Shown here: piece by piece, positions 8,632 through 17,184 of the stretch | Layout of the letters: each line of letters starts with the position of its first letter | How positions within the stretch are numbered: position 1 is the first letter of the stretch | Origin: Nocardioides sp. | GTDB lineage: Bacteria > Actinomycetota > Actinomycetes > Propionibacteriales > Nocardioidaceae | Assembly (NCBI RefSeq): GCF_014360585.1 | Contig: NZ_JACIXG010000014.1 | Span: forward strand, 1-64,000 | Length of the DNA stretch: 64,000 bases | Reading direction: 5' to 3' | The notes under the pieces: model-generated | What the model was told of the DNA's origin: nothing | Seen by the model: only the letters and a program-made list of their open reading frames with translations | The model's database searches: none | Made by a program: the position numbers and the translations under genes

Positions 8632-9114
8632 GTGGAACCAATCCCCATGACCCCGATCGCCCAGGTCGTCGGCGGCCGGGCTGAGCCCGCCGACGACTAT
8701 TGGGGCGGCGCCCAGGCGATCATTCGCCTCGACCCCGACCTGTACCCGGTCGAATCGACCCGGGGCCTGGAGGAGTTCTCCCACCTCGAGGTGGTCTTCT
8801 TCTTCCACCTCACCGACCAGAGCGACCTCAACCTCGGCCTGCGTCGCGCCCGTGACAATCCCGCCTGGCCCGAGGTCGGCAACATCGGCCACCGCAACAT
8901 GCGGCGCCGCAACTGGCTCGGCATCTCCCGCTGCAAGCTCATCAAGGTCGACGGGCTCGACCTCCACGTCGAAGACCTCGACGCCGTCGACGGCACCCCC
9001 GTACTCGACGTCAAGCCATGGTTCGCCGAGTTCGGCCCCCGCGGAGAAACTCATCAGCCGGTTTGGGTCACCGAGATGCTGGGTGACTACTTCGCCCCGT
9101 CGGCTGAGGCCTAG
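8632..9114 (+). CDS. trmO: TrmO/YaeB (TsaA-like) tRNA methyltransferase family protein
   Basis: TrmO uses S-adenosylmethionine to N6-methylate the threonylcarbamoyl-adenosine at position 37 of certain tRNAs. The protein shows the compact beta-barrel family pattern: IRLDPDLYPV, EEFSHLEVVFFFH, RRRNWLGISRCKLIKVDGLDL, then DAVDGTPVLDVKPW and AEFGPRGE. The 160-residue length suits the single-domain form. GTG 8632 has GGAG at good spacing; ATG 8647 is an alternative. The usual N-terminal FGIPRQ-type segment is absent, so it may be a paralogue with another substrate. It sits in a likely operon with the regulator and phosphatase upstream. Confidence 0.78.
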   Translation: MEPIPMTPIAQVVGGRAEPADDYWGGAQAIIRLDPDLYPVESTRGLEEFSHLEVVFFFHLTDQSDLNLGLRRARDNPAWPEVGNIGHRNMRRRNWLGISRCKLIKVDGLDLHVEDLDAVDGTPVLDVKPWFAEFGPRGETHQPVWVTEMLGDYFAPSAEA

Positions 9115-9255
9115 GTGAGCGCTCCGCAGAGATCCGGATCGCACGCATCGCTTGGGGTCAGGGGCGGGATGCGCCGTTCTGGTGATTGCGCTTGTCGGGT
9201 GCACGATCGCTACTGCAAGATGACATGGCCAAACACTCGGGATTAGAGGATCGAT

Positions 9256-10647
9256 ATGCGTGACACCACAGGCAGTGGGGGCGGCGATGTCCTCACCGCG
9301 ATCGTCGAGGCTGCCATCGAGGCCGACCTCCAGCACAACGGATGGAGCACCTACGCCGGCGACGGGCTCATGCAGATCTTCTCCGGCGGTGCGCATGTGA
9401 TTCTGACCCCGTCAACCGGGGCATACGAGATCCGCAACGCGACCAGCGTCGCCGAGTCCGAGATCGACACCGCGATTAAGGAAGTCGAGCAGATCTACGC
9501 CGACTGGCCGGGCAAGGTCGAGGCGGCTTTCTCGAAGTGGGCCGCGCTGCCCACGCCAGGTTTCAACGCCGCCGAAATCGCTCAACTGGAGCACAGCGAA
9601 GGCGAACTTCGTACCGGCACCGCACCACCCACCAGCACCAATGCCGAGGCCGGCCCGGTCATCGGACTCGCTAACCAGCGGCTCGCGGCGGATCTGCTCA
9701 ACCTGAACAACCGGGTCGGCCAGCTGAGCGGCATGTACGCCGAGGCGTTCCATGAGCGCTATCTCTCTTCGCTCCCGTCGGCGATCCAGGGCATCGGTGC
9801 CGTCGTCGCCTGCCTTGGGCTGTCCTGTCAGGGTCAGAGCGCGATCTGGGAAGCAGCTGGGGAGGACCTCGAGGCCATCCAGAAGAAGGCCGTGACAGCG
9901 ATGAAGGCGTCGGCTCCCGGCGGCGGCGGGAGCATCGGGCCAGTCATCCTCGCCGTCGGTGGAGCAATCGCTGGCCTCATCGCCGCGATCCCCACAGGCG
10001 GCGCCTCGGTCGCCGCGGTGGCCGGTCTGCTTTCAGCAGGTGCCGGGTTTCTCGGCACCGTCGCAGGTGCTTCCGGTGGCAACAAGGATGTTGAGGTCTC
10101 ACTCGGGGCAGCGACTCCCGATGGGGTCATGACCAAGATCCATTCAGCTTTGACCGACCTGAGCAGCGCGATCGCCGACCAGGAACGGAACCTTGGCGAC
10201 TTCCTGGCGAAGGTTCGGCGGGAGGTCGAGGCGAATCGTCCAGCCTTCGATCTCTCCGCTCCGGAGGCACAGCCCGGCAATGTCCTCGACCGCCAGCAGA
10301 ACGTCATCGTCGATGCTGGGATCATCGCCAGAGTCACTGAGTTGTGGATTCCGACGATCTGCGGCGACCTCCGCAGCGCTCGTGGGGACTTGGTCGTCAG
10401 CTCACGGGTGTTCGACGAGCGGCCCGACGGGGTGGGTCTGGAGCCAGACGGAGCCTGGCCCGAGTTCGAGAAGCTCCAGAAGAACGCTGTCGACTGCCTC
10501 ACCACGATGATCAGGGAACTCGGAGATGCCGCTGACGCTCTCGCCGAAGCCGCCCGTACGATCGGCCTGCAGGACCACGACATCGCTGCCGAGGCTCGCC
10601 GACAGGCAGAGCGCATCAACAGCAGCGACAACAACTTCGTCAACTGA
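9256..10647 (+). CDS. Probable secreted or membrane-inserting protein with glycine-zipper core, unknown function
   Basis: I do not recognise a named family. The 463-residue protein has a helical, acidic N-terminal half and no signal peptide. Residues about 228-275 form a glycine/alanine-rich hydrophobic block (VGGAIAGLIAAIP, AAVAGLLSAGAGFLGTVAGA), and the C-terminal half is helical and polar. This plan, long helices around a glycine zipper with no classical signal, resembles type VII secretion (ESX) substrates such as the protein at 22514-23716, but no WxG motif is present. GAGGA sits six bases before the ATG. A predicted lipoprotein follows 24 bases later and probably works with it. Confidence 0.55.
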   Translation: MRDTTGSGGGDVLTAIVEAAIEADLQHNGWSTYAGDGLMQIFSGGAHVILTPSTGAYEIRNATSVAESEIDTAIKEVEQIYADWPGKVEAAFSKWAALPTPGFNAAEIAQLEHSEGELRTGTAPPTSTNAEAGPVIGLANQRLAADLLNLNNRVGQLSGMYAEAFHERYLSSLPSAIQGIGAVVACLGLSCQGQSAIWEAAGEDLEAIQKKAVTAMKASAPGGGGSIGPVILAVGGAIAGLIAAIPTGGASVAAVAGLLSAGAGFLGTVAGASGGNKDVEVSLGAATPDGVMTKIHSALTDLSSAIADQERNLGDFLAKVRREVEANRPAFDLSAPEAQPGNVLDRQQNVIVDAGIIARVTELWIPTICGDLRSARGDLVVSSRVFDERPDGVGLEPDGAWPEFEKLQKNAVDCLTTMIRELGDAADALAEAARTIGLQDHDIAAEARRQAERINSSDNNFVN

Positions 10648-10671
10648 TCTCCCGGCTCATGAAGTCGACCG

Positions 10672-11733
10672 ATGACCGAAAGTGATGACCTGGTGATTCT
10701 GCCTCTTGGGCGCGCCCCGCGGCGGCGTTTCGCCACCGCAACCTTCTCGCTGGTCGCGGTGTTGAGTGCCTGCGGAAACACGACAGATGATGATCCGGAC
10801 CCTGTTTCGTACGCCAGACCTGCAGCAGTCGCCGGATCGGAACTGCAGTTCCAGCTTCCATCCGGCGGTTTCACTCTGGTGGTCGGTAAGCCGGTCACCA
10901 CGATTCCTGCAGATGAGACCGCCGATGGAGAGCCACTCGAGGCGGGTACAGGCGAGCGCTTTGTGCCTGTCGCCGATGTGAGGGCAGACGGGAACAATAT
11001 CGACAGCATGATCGGTCCCACCTTCTCCGACTACCCGGACGCCACGGTCGACCTTCTCGTCGATGACCGGCGCTACTCGATCAGCGATGACACTTCCATC
11101 CTGGAGTCATATATCCGGGTCAAAGCAGATGCCGAGAGCAAGTTGGGGGCCGCGGCCACCTTCGACGGCGTACGCCAGGTGATGTGGACCGATGGCGAGC
11201 GGGATACCGGTGAGGCCGAGGCGCTCTATGGCTATCCCAAGATGGCGGAAATCGTGCCGTGCGACGACGGTTGGGAGGCGGCGCCAGGGTCCCCGAAGGT
11301 CACGTTCGAGACCATGTACTTCAACGCCTCGGGCTGCAACTACAAGGCCGTCGAGTATCCCTACGTTGTCGACCTCGGCTGGTCATTCAAGAAACGCAAC
11401 GGCGCGATGTGGGCGTGGGTCGAGTCGAGCATGCGACTGACGAAAGCGTCCGTACAGGTCGGGCAGAGGATGCGCGAGTGCGACGCTATCGGGACCGGAA
11501 AGGCGTTCGTAACCGTCGACGGCGACCCCGCAGTCAAGCCGATCACCAAGAACACCACGGTCACTGGTGGCCCAGCCGGTCTACAGCAGAACGTGTTCCT
11601 CGTAGACCCGAGCGCCAACCACGCGTTGAGGATCGAGACATCTCACCCATGCGTCGTGGGTCGCGAGACCCACCGCATCGATCTCGTCTGGGAGAAACAT
11701 GTCCCGTTCACCACTAGCAGCACAGCCGATTGA
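10672..11733 (+). CDS. Predicted lipoprotein, unknown function
   Basis: The N-terminus has RRRF, a hydrophobic stretch and a lipobox (VLSAC, cysteine near residue 35), so it should be lipid-anchored outside the membrane. The mature 320 residues contain several cysteines (VPCDDGW, ASGCNYK, MRECDA, SHPCVVG) that could form disulphides, and many aromatic and beta-prone segments; no known domain is recognised. It follows the putative secreted protein with a 24-base gap and no strong ribosome binding site. It converges on the AraC gene, with 18 bases between the stops. It may be a receptor or immunity-type partner of its neighbour; this is inference. Confidence 0.65.
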   Translation: MTESDDLVILPLGRAPRRRFATATFSLVAVLSACGNTTDDDPDPVSYARPAAVAGSELQFQLPSGGFTLVVGKPVTTIPADETADGEPLEAGTGERFVPVADVRADGNNIDSMIGPTFSDYPDATVDLLVDDRRYSISDDTSILESYIRVKADAESKLGAAATFDGVRQVMWTDGERDTGEAEALYGYPKMAEIVPCDDGWEAAPGSPKVTFETMYFNASGCNYKAVEYPYVVDLGWSFKKRNGAMWAWVESSMRLTKASVQVGQRMRECDAIGTGKAFVTVDGDPAVKPITKNTTVTGGPAGLQQNVFLVDPSANHALRIETSHPCVVGRETHRIDLVWEKHVPFTTSSTAD

Positions 11734-11751
11734 GATAAGGACGCTCAGTGC

Positions 11752-12672
11752 TCACGCCTCCCGGCGCCAGCGGTCGGGGGTGGTGCCGTAGCGGGCCTTG
11801 AAGCGGCGTACGAGGTAGCCGGGGTCGGTGAGGCCGGTGCGGGTGGAGATGACCGAGAGCGGGAGGTCGGTTTCGCGGAGGAGGCGGCGGGCTTCGGTGA
11901 GGCGGCGCTCGGTGAGCCATTCGAGGAGGGGGCGGCCGGTGCGCTGGCGGATGACGGTGGTGAGGTGGCCGGGGGTGTAGCCCAGGGAGCGGGCCAGGTC
12001 GCCGGCGGAGACCTTGGTGGCGTACGTCCGCTCGATCTCGTCGAAGACCCGGGCGACCAGGGGGTCCGGGGCGATGGGAGCGCTCGGAGCGAGACGGGCG
12101 GAGGCGACCAGGAGGTTGGTGAGGGTCGCGGTGATGGCGTCGTGGGCGCCGAGGCGGCCGGGGTCGCGCAGCTCGTCGGTGAGGTCGGTGAGCCAGGCGT
12201 GCCAGCGCGGGCGTTCGGCCTCGGGGACCACGGCGCGGCGGCCGTCGGCGGCGAAGAGGGCCAGCAGCGGGTGGTGGGCCCAGGTGAGCGGGGAGATGGA
12301 GGCGAGGGAGGGGATGGCGTCGGGGGTGAAGGCCACCGACCACGCCCGCGCGTGGGTGAGCTCGGCGAGCGACTCGGCGGCCACGACCTCGCCGGGAGCC
12401 ACCGCGTGGACCTCGCCGTCACGCAGCGCCACCTGCTCGCCGTCGAGGTCGACGGTGCCTCCGCCGCGCTCGACGTAGGCCAGGATCCAGAAGTCGTGGG
12501 CGTGCCGGTTGTCGGGAGGCAGGTGCGGGCTGTCGCAGTCGGGGTCGAGGGGTACGACCCGGACGGCAGGCACGCCGGGGCTCGGCTCCCAGCGGTAGAT
12601 CGGGGTGCCGTCGGCCCGCACCGCGCGCACGGAACGCACCCGAGTCGGAGTCGAATCCGAAGAACGTCCCAT
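11752..12672 (-). CDS. AraC-family transcriptional regulator
   Basis: The N-terminal half is a cupin-like sensor (HAHDFWILAYVERGGGTVDLDGE, VHAVAPGEV). The C-terminal 100 residues are two helix-turn-helix motifs: VSAGDLARSLGYTPGHLTTV and LPLSVISTRTGLTDPGYL with RRFKARYGTTP, the AraC signature. ATG 12672 is preferred over the in-frame codon at 12693. The gene is divergent from a SAM-dependent methyltransferase with about 50 bases between starts, which makes that gene a likely target. The coding strand is extremely GC-rich, so long spurious frames overlap it. Confidence 0.93.
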   Translation of the reverse strand: MGRSSDSTPTRVRSVRAVRADGTPIYRWEPSPGVPAVRVVPLDPDCDSPHLPPDNRHAHDFWILAYVERGGGTVDLDGEQVALRDGEVHAVAPGEVVAAESLAELTHARAWSVAFTPDAIPSLASISPLTWAHHPLLALFAADGRRAVVPEAERPRWHAWLTDLTDELRDPGRLGAHDAITATLTNLLVASARLAPSAPIAPDPLVARVFDEIERTYATKVSAGDLARSLGYTPGHLTTVIRQRTGRPLLEWLTERRLTEARRLLRETDLPLSVISTRTGLTDPGYLVRRFKARYGTTPDRWRREA

Positions 12673-12725
12673 GGCTACCGACTTCCCTCCCACCGATGAC
12701 CCGCAGAATGTCCCATTGTAGAGAC

Positions 12726-13412
12726 ATGACCACCATACAGATCATCGACGGCCGCCCCGAGGGCGAACAGGACCGCCCCTTCCTCCCCGGCATGGGCCGC
12801 ACCTGGCTCCTCCCCCTCTACGACCTCTTCACCCGGTTCGCCCGCGTGCGCCCGCTCCACGAGCGGACCGTCGAGCTCGCCGGCATCTCGCCTGGGCAAA
12901 CCGTGCTCGACGTCGGCTGCGGCAGCGGAAACCTCTCCTTCACGGTGCTTCGCGCCGTCCCGGACGCCGTCGTCACCGGGCACGATCCCGACGCGAGCGC
13001 GCTGCGGATGGCCGCTCGGAAGGCGAGTCGGCGGGGCGTACGTCTCTCGCTGGTGCAGGGGTACGCCGACCGGCTGCTCCCCGAGGACGGCAGCGTCGAC
13101 CACGTCGTCTCCTCGCTCGCGATGCACCACGTCGACGAAGCCGGGCGTCAAGGGTTCGGGCGCGAGGCGCATCGGATTCTCAAGCCCGGCGGGCGCGTGA
13201 CCATCGTCGACTTCGGGGCGCCGGATCATGGGCCGGGTCACGAGCACGAGCACGGCCACCGGCACGGGAGGTCTCGACAGGCTCGACCACCGGTGGCGGG
13301 GATCGTCGACCTGCTGACCGAGGCCGGGTTCACCGACGCCCGCGAGGTCGACCACATCGACCACCGGTTCGGCCCGATCACGATCGTGCAGGCCACTCGC
13401 GCCGCTGGTTGA
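12726..13412 (+). CDS. Class I SAM-dependent methyltransferase with His-rich insert
   Basis: The fold is clear from motif I VLDVGCGSGNLSF, the acidic residue in TGHDPDASALRMA, and the later HRILKPGGRVTIVDF, as in UbiE/COQ5-like enzymes acting on small molecules. Near the C-terminus is a histidine-rich run (HEHEHGHRHGRSRQ). The DNA just after it resembles a dispersed intergenic element (GGTCTCGACAGGCTCGACC), and the stop codon lies in another such element (GCTGGTTGAGC). The C-terminal tail may therefore be built partly from repeat DNA. The substrate is unknown. It is divergent from the AraC regulator, its likely controller. Confidence 0.88.
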   Translation: MTTIQIIDGRPEGEQDRPFLPGMGRTWLLPLYDLFTRFARVRPLHERTVELAGISPGQTVLDVGCGSGNLSFTVLRAVPDAVVTGHDPDASALRMAARKASRRGVRLSLVQGYADRLLPEDGSVDHVVSSLAMHHVDEAGRQGFGREAHRILKPGGRVTIVDFGAPDHGPGHEHEHGHRHGRSRQARPPVAGIVDLLTEAGFTDAREVDHIDHRFGPITIVQATRAAG

Positions 13413-13510
13413 GCCGCGAGCGCTCGCGAGCGGTGTCGACACCAACACGGTCCTATCGAGCGGCCAAGGGACTGTGTTGGTCTCGACACGGATTCGTTCG
13501 TTCCTCACGT

Positions 13511-13637
13511 ATCCGGCTCGACCAGCGAAGCTCACCCGACCAGCACCGCCGACCGCGTGGAGTTGCCACAAACGAATCCGGCTCGACCAGCGAAGCTCAC
13601 CCGACCAGCACCGCCGACCGCGTGGAGTTGTCACAAA
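13511..13637. repeat. 65-bp tandem duplication in an intergenic repeat cluster
   Basis: Copies at 13511-13572 and 13576-13637 (period 65) are identical except for one base late in the unit (GTTGCCAC versus GTTGTCAC). Each begins ATCCGGCTCGACCAGCGAAG. The flanks (13408-13500) carry GCTGGTTGAGC and GTCTCGACACGG segments of the kind that recur in high-GC actinobacterial intergenic DNA. No gene is visible between 13413 and 13664. The second copy ends 28 bases before the start of the DUF429-RelA/SpoT gene, so it may affect its expression. Confidence 0.85.
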
Positions 13638-13664
13638 TCGTCGTCGGCAGGGCAGTCTGGCCCC

Positions 13665-15422
13665 ATGTACTTCCTCGGAGTCGACCTCGCCTGGGGCGTG
13701 CGCAGGCCCACCGGACTGGCCGTCCTGGACGAGGACGGCCAGCTCGTGCACGTCGCTGCCGTCAAGACCGACGACGAGATCGTCGCCGCCCTGGAGCCCT
13801 ACGTCGACAACGACTGTCTCGTCGCGATCGACGCTCCGCTGATCGTCACCAACCCCAGCGGAAACCGTCCGGCCGAGGCCGCGCTCAACAAGGACTTCGC
13901 CCGCTTCGACGCCGGCGCACACCCCTCCAACACCAGCAAGCCGGAGTTCAGTCAGCAGCCGAGGGGCGCCCGGATCGCGGCTCGGCTCGGCCTCGACATG
14001 AACCCCCGCTCCAACCGGCGGCGCCGAGCGATCGAGGTCTACCCCCACCCCGCGACGGTGGCCCTCTTCCGCCTGGGCCGGACGCTGAAGTACAAGCACA
14101 AGTCAGGTCGTGACGTCGACCAGCTCCGCGCCGAGCTGCTCATGCTGCTCGGCCTGCTCGAGGGCCTCACGAGCGCCGACCCGCCGCTGCTGCTCGACAA
14201 CCCGTCGTGGCACGCCCTGCGTACGGCCGCCGAGAGCGCCGTACGCAAGAGCGAGCTGCGCGTGGTCGAGGACCAGGTCGACGCGGTGCTGTGCGCCTAC
14301 ATCGCCCTGTTCGCGACCCGCGCGCCGGACCGCACCACCACCTACGGAGACTTCGCCACCGGCTACATCGTCACCCCGACGCTGCCCGACGACCTCCGCC
14401 CGACACCCCGCGGAAAAGCCGGGGCGACGATCCACGACACCGCGGCCGCGGTCCGTGCGTACGCCGCGATACAGCCCACCCTGCAGGAGGCAGCCGAGCA
14501 GTACGTACAGCTGGTGACCTCGCTCCTCGACGACGCGGGCATCAACTATCTCACCGTGACCTCCCGCGCGAAGTCGGTCGCGTCGTTCGCGGCCAAGGCG
14601 GCTCGCGCCGTCGACGGACGGCAGGTCTTCGCCGACCCGCTCCGTCAGATCACCGACCAGATCGGGCTGCGGGTGATCACCTACGTCCACAGCGACGTCC
14701 AGGCTGTCGTCGATCTCCTCGGCGACCAGGTGATGGTCCACGACGACCGTGACATGGGCGAGGAGACCGCGAGCGAAGGCCGGTTCGGCTACGCCAGCCG
14801 CCACCTGCTGGTCAGTCTCGACCCCGCGCGCGAGGGGCAGGCGGCGTACGAGCTGTTGCGAGGCCGCCAGGCGCAGATCCAGATCCGCACCGTGCTTCAG
14901 CACGCATGGGCCGAGTTCGAGCACGACATCCGCTACAAGGGCACCATCCCCAGCGAGCACGTGCCTGACTTCGACCGACGGTTCACGCTCGCTGCCGGGC
15001 TGCTCGAGCTCGCCGACCGGGAGTTCTCCACGATCAGGGACCGGCTCCGGGAAGGCGTGACCGCCGCCAGGACCGAGGCTCCCGACGACGACCCGCGGAT
15101 CAGCCCGCGTGAGCTGGCGGCGTTCCTGGCGGGGCAGTACGCCGACGCCGGCTGGTCGCGTACCGACCACTACGGGTGGATCTCCGGGGTCATCCTCGAG
15201 CTCGGCATCGCCTCGCTGACCGAGCTCGGCGAGGCGCTGCGCTCGGTCGACGAGGAGACCCTCATGGCGCGGATGGACTACCGCTATCCGCCGGGCGCGG
15301 TGCGGCGGCTCGACGACGCGCTGCTTTGGGTCTACGGCGACGCGTACGTCGGGCTGCGTGCCAATGCGCACCGGGAGCCCGGCCTGCGGGCCAGGCTCGC
15401 CAAGATGCGCGACTCCGACTGA
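13665..15422 (+). CDS. DUF429 (RNase H-like fold) fused to RelA/SpoT-type alarmone synthetase domain
   Basis: Residues 1-250 are DUF429, a predicted RNase H-like nuclease fold: GVDLAW (5-10), AIDAPL (55-60), EVYPHPA (124-130) and VEDQVDAVLCAY (201-212), with acidic residues at each expected place. Residues 270-430 are a RelA/SpoT synthetase domain: TSRAKSVASFAAK (Arg301, Lys303, Lys311), DQIGLRV (Asp331), GYASRH (375-380) and IQIRTVLQHAWAEFEHDIRYKG. The position of the catalytic glutamate (x-E-I-Q-I-R-T in RelA) is Gln404 here, so synthesis of (p)ppGpp may be lost or altered. The C-terminal 150 residues are helical and unassigned. ATG 13665 is chosen because it starts the DUF429 domain. The 585-residue protein stands alone, downstream of a tandem repeat. 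Confidence 0.85.
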   Translation: MYFLGVDLAWGVRRPTGLAVLDEDGQLVHVAAVKTDDEIVAALEPYVDNDCLVAIDAPLIVTNPSGNRPAEAALNKDFARFDAGAHPSNTSKPEFSQQPRGARIAARLGLDMNPRSNRRRRAIEVYPHPATVALFRLGRTLKYKHKSGRDVDQLRAELLMLLGLLEGLTSADPPLLLDNPSWHALRTAAESAVRKSELRVVEDQVDAVLCAYIALFATRAPDRTTTYGDFATGYIVTPTLPDDLRPTPRGKAGATIHDTAAAVRAYAAIQPTLQEAAEQYVQLVTSLLDDAGINYLTVTSRAKSVASFAAKAARAVDGRQVFADPLRQITDQIGLRVITYVHSDVQAVVDLLGDQVMVHDDRDMGEETASEGRFGYASRHLLVSLDPAREGQAAYELLRGRQAQIQIRTVLQHAWAEFEHDIRYKGTIPSEHVPDFDRRFTLAAGLLELADREFSTIRDRLREGVTAARTEAPDDDPRISPRELAAFLAGQYADAGWSRTDHYGWISGVILELGIASLTELGEALRSVDEETLMARMDYRYPPGAVRRLDDALLWVYGDAYVGLRANAHREPGLRARLAKMRDSD

Positions 15423-15512
15423 GTCGTCCTCCTCGCTCGCGCGGCACCACGTCGACGACGCGCCGCCGGGAAGGAATCAAATCCGATCGGGGCTCGGGCA
15501 CGAACCCCCGCT

Positions 15513-17087
15513 ATGAGACGACTGAATCGCCGTACCATCGCCCATGCCGCCGCCGGTGTGCTCGCCGGGGTGGTCGGCATGTCCGTCGCGCACCTCACGG
15601 CGGCCCTGCTGACCCCGGCTTCCTCTCCAGCGCTCGCGGTCGGCACCGCGGTCATCAACGCGACCCCAACTCCCGTCAAGGAGTGGGCGGTCCGCGAGCT
15701 CGGCTACGCCGACAAGCCGATCCTGATCGGCAGCGTGCTGCTGGGCACGATCGCCTTCGCTGCCGCGATCGGCGTCGTCGCCCGAAGACGCCTCCGACTG
15801 GGCGCCGTGCTCCTCGCCGGCCTGGTCCTGCTCCCCGCGGCCGCGGTGGTCCTGCAGCCGCTCTTCAAGATCAGCTACCTGATCCCCACCCTCGTGGCGC
15901 TCGTCCTCGGGCCCGCCGTGCTGGTGTTCCTGACCCGCGCACTGAACGCCGGTCAGGCTTCCGAGCACACGCCTGAGCACGCGCCCGAGCAGCCGACCGT
16001 GCACCCGCCCGACGGCGACAGCGAGCGGCTGTCCAGCCGCCGCAACGTCCTGGTCGGGTTCGGGGCCCTGACGCTCCTCTCCGCCGCGGCCGCGGTCGGC
16101 GGGGAGATGGTCGTACGCAGCCGCGCCGCGATCGCGAACCTCAAGCTGCCCCGGGTCGGCAAGCCCCTGCCGGCGCTGGCGACCGGACTGGAGGAGAAGT
16201 ACGACGGGATCTCCTCGTTCCGCACCCCCAACCGGGACTTCTACCGGGTCGACACCAAGCTGGCCGTCCCGATCGTCGACCAGGACAGCTGGACGCTCAC
16301 CATCGACGGAGACGTCGAGCGGGAGCTCACCTTCAGCTACGACGATCTGCGAGAGCGCGAGAACGTCGAGCACGACATCACCCTGACCTGCGTCTCCAAC
16401 GAGGTCGGCGGCAAGCTCGTCGGCGCCGCCCGCTGGACCGGCGTACCCCTCAAGGACCTGCTCGAGGAGGCCGGCGTCGGTGATCGGGCCGACCAGATCC
16501 TCTCGACCGACGTCGAGGGCTTCACGATCAGCACCCCGCTCGAGGCCGCCCTGGACGGGCGCAACGCGATGATCGCCATCGGCATGAACGGCGAGGTCCT
16601 CTCGCGTAGCCATGGCTTCCCCGCCCGACTGGTCGTACCCGGCCTCTATGGGTACGTCGGTGCCACCAAGTGGGTCACCAAGCTGACCCTGACCAGGTAC
16701 GACACGGCGACCGCCTACTGGACCGACCGGGATTGGGCGACCGATGCCCCGATCAAGCTGTCCAGCCGGATCGACACGCCCCGGCCGCTGAGCAACATTC
16801 CCGCAGGGCGCACCGTGATCGGTGGTGTCGCTTGGGCGCAGCAGCACGGGGTCGCGAAGGTCGAAGTGCGCGTCGACGGCGGACGCTGGCAGCAGGCCGA
16901 GCTCGGCCCGGACGCCGGGATCGACTACTGGCGCCAGTGGTATCTGCCCTGGGTCGCCGAGCCGGGCAGCCATCAGCTGGCCGTACGCGTCACCGACCGT
17001 GACGGCACCCTGCAGAGCACGGACCGGGCCACTCCTTTCCCCGACGGCTCCAGCGGCATCCAGGAAATCGTCGTCACGGTCGGCTGA
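15513..17087 (+). CDS. Membrane-anchored molybdopterin-dependent oxidoreductase (sulfite-oxidase fold)
   Basis: Residues 1-200 contain about five hydrophobic segments (around 10-32, 68-88, 95-115, 118-138 and 178-197), placing the catalytic part outside the membrane. The rest is the oxidoreductase Mo-binding domain, with the conserved cysteine in TLTCVSNEVGG, then GARWTGVPLKDLL-like text, SHGFPARLVVPGLYGY and a C-terminal dimerisation domain (GVAWAQQHGVAKVEVRVDGG). The family moves electrons from a small oxidisable substrate, possibly a sulfoxide or sulfite-like compound. It lies 97 bases upstream of a fasciclin lipoprotein and then sigK-rskA, a grouping seen in other actinobacteria, so it is probably part of the SigK response. 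Confidence 0.9.
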   Translation: MRRLNRRTIAHAAAGVLAGVVGMSVAHLTAALLTPASSPALAVGTAVINATPTPVKEWAVRELGYADKPILIGSVLLGTIAFAAAIGVVARRRLRLGAVLLAGLVLLPAAAVVLQPLFKISYLIPTLVALVLGPAVLVFLTRALNAGQASEHTPEHAPEQPTVHPPDGDSERLSSRRNVLVGFGALTLLSAAAAVGGEMVVRSRAAIANLKLPRVGKPLPALATGLEEKYDGISSFRTPNRDFYRVDTKLAVPIVDQDSWTLTIDGDVERELTFSYDDLRERENVEHDITLTCVSNEVGGKLVGAARWTGVPLKDLLEEAGVGDRADQILSTDVEGFTISTPLEAALDGRNAMIAIGMNGEVLSRSHGFPARLVVPGLYGYVGATKWVTKLTLTRYDTATAYWTDRDWATDAPIKLSSRIDTPRPLSNIPAGRTVIGGVAWAQQHGVAKVEVRVDGGRWQQAELGPDAGIDYWRQWYLPWVAEPGSHQLAVRVTDRDGTLQSTDRATPFPDGSSGIQEIVVTVG

Positions 17088-17116
17088 AAACTCGCAGAAA
17101 GAAATTCCACTTGAGG

Positions 17117-17144
17117 AAATCCGCTTGGGCGACCACGCCGAAGT
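17117..17144 (+). promoter_or_regulatory. Candidate SigK-type promoter for the fasciclin gene
   Basis: AAATCC (17117-17122) and CCGAAGT (17138-17144) are 15 bases apart. They resemble the mycobacterial SigK elements (CCATCC and CCGAATC). The predicted start would give a leader of about 35 bases before ATG 17185. The match is partial and no transcription data are available. Confidence 0.3.
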
Positions 17145-17184
17145 ACTCATGACAGCAAGAGAACATCCCTTGAAAGGCTCTCTC

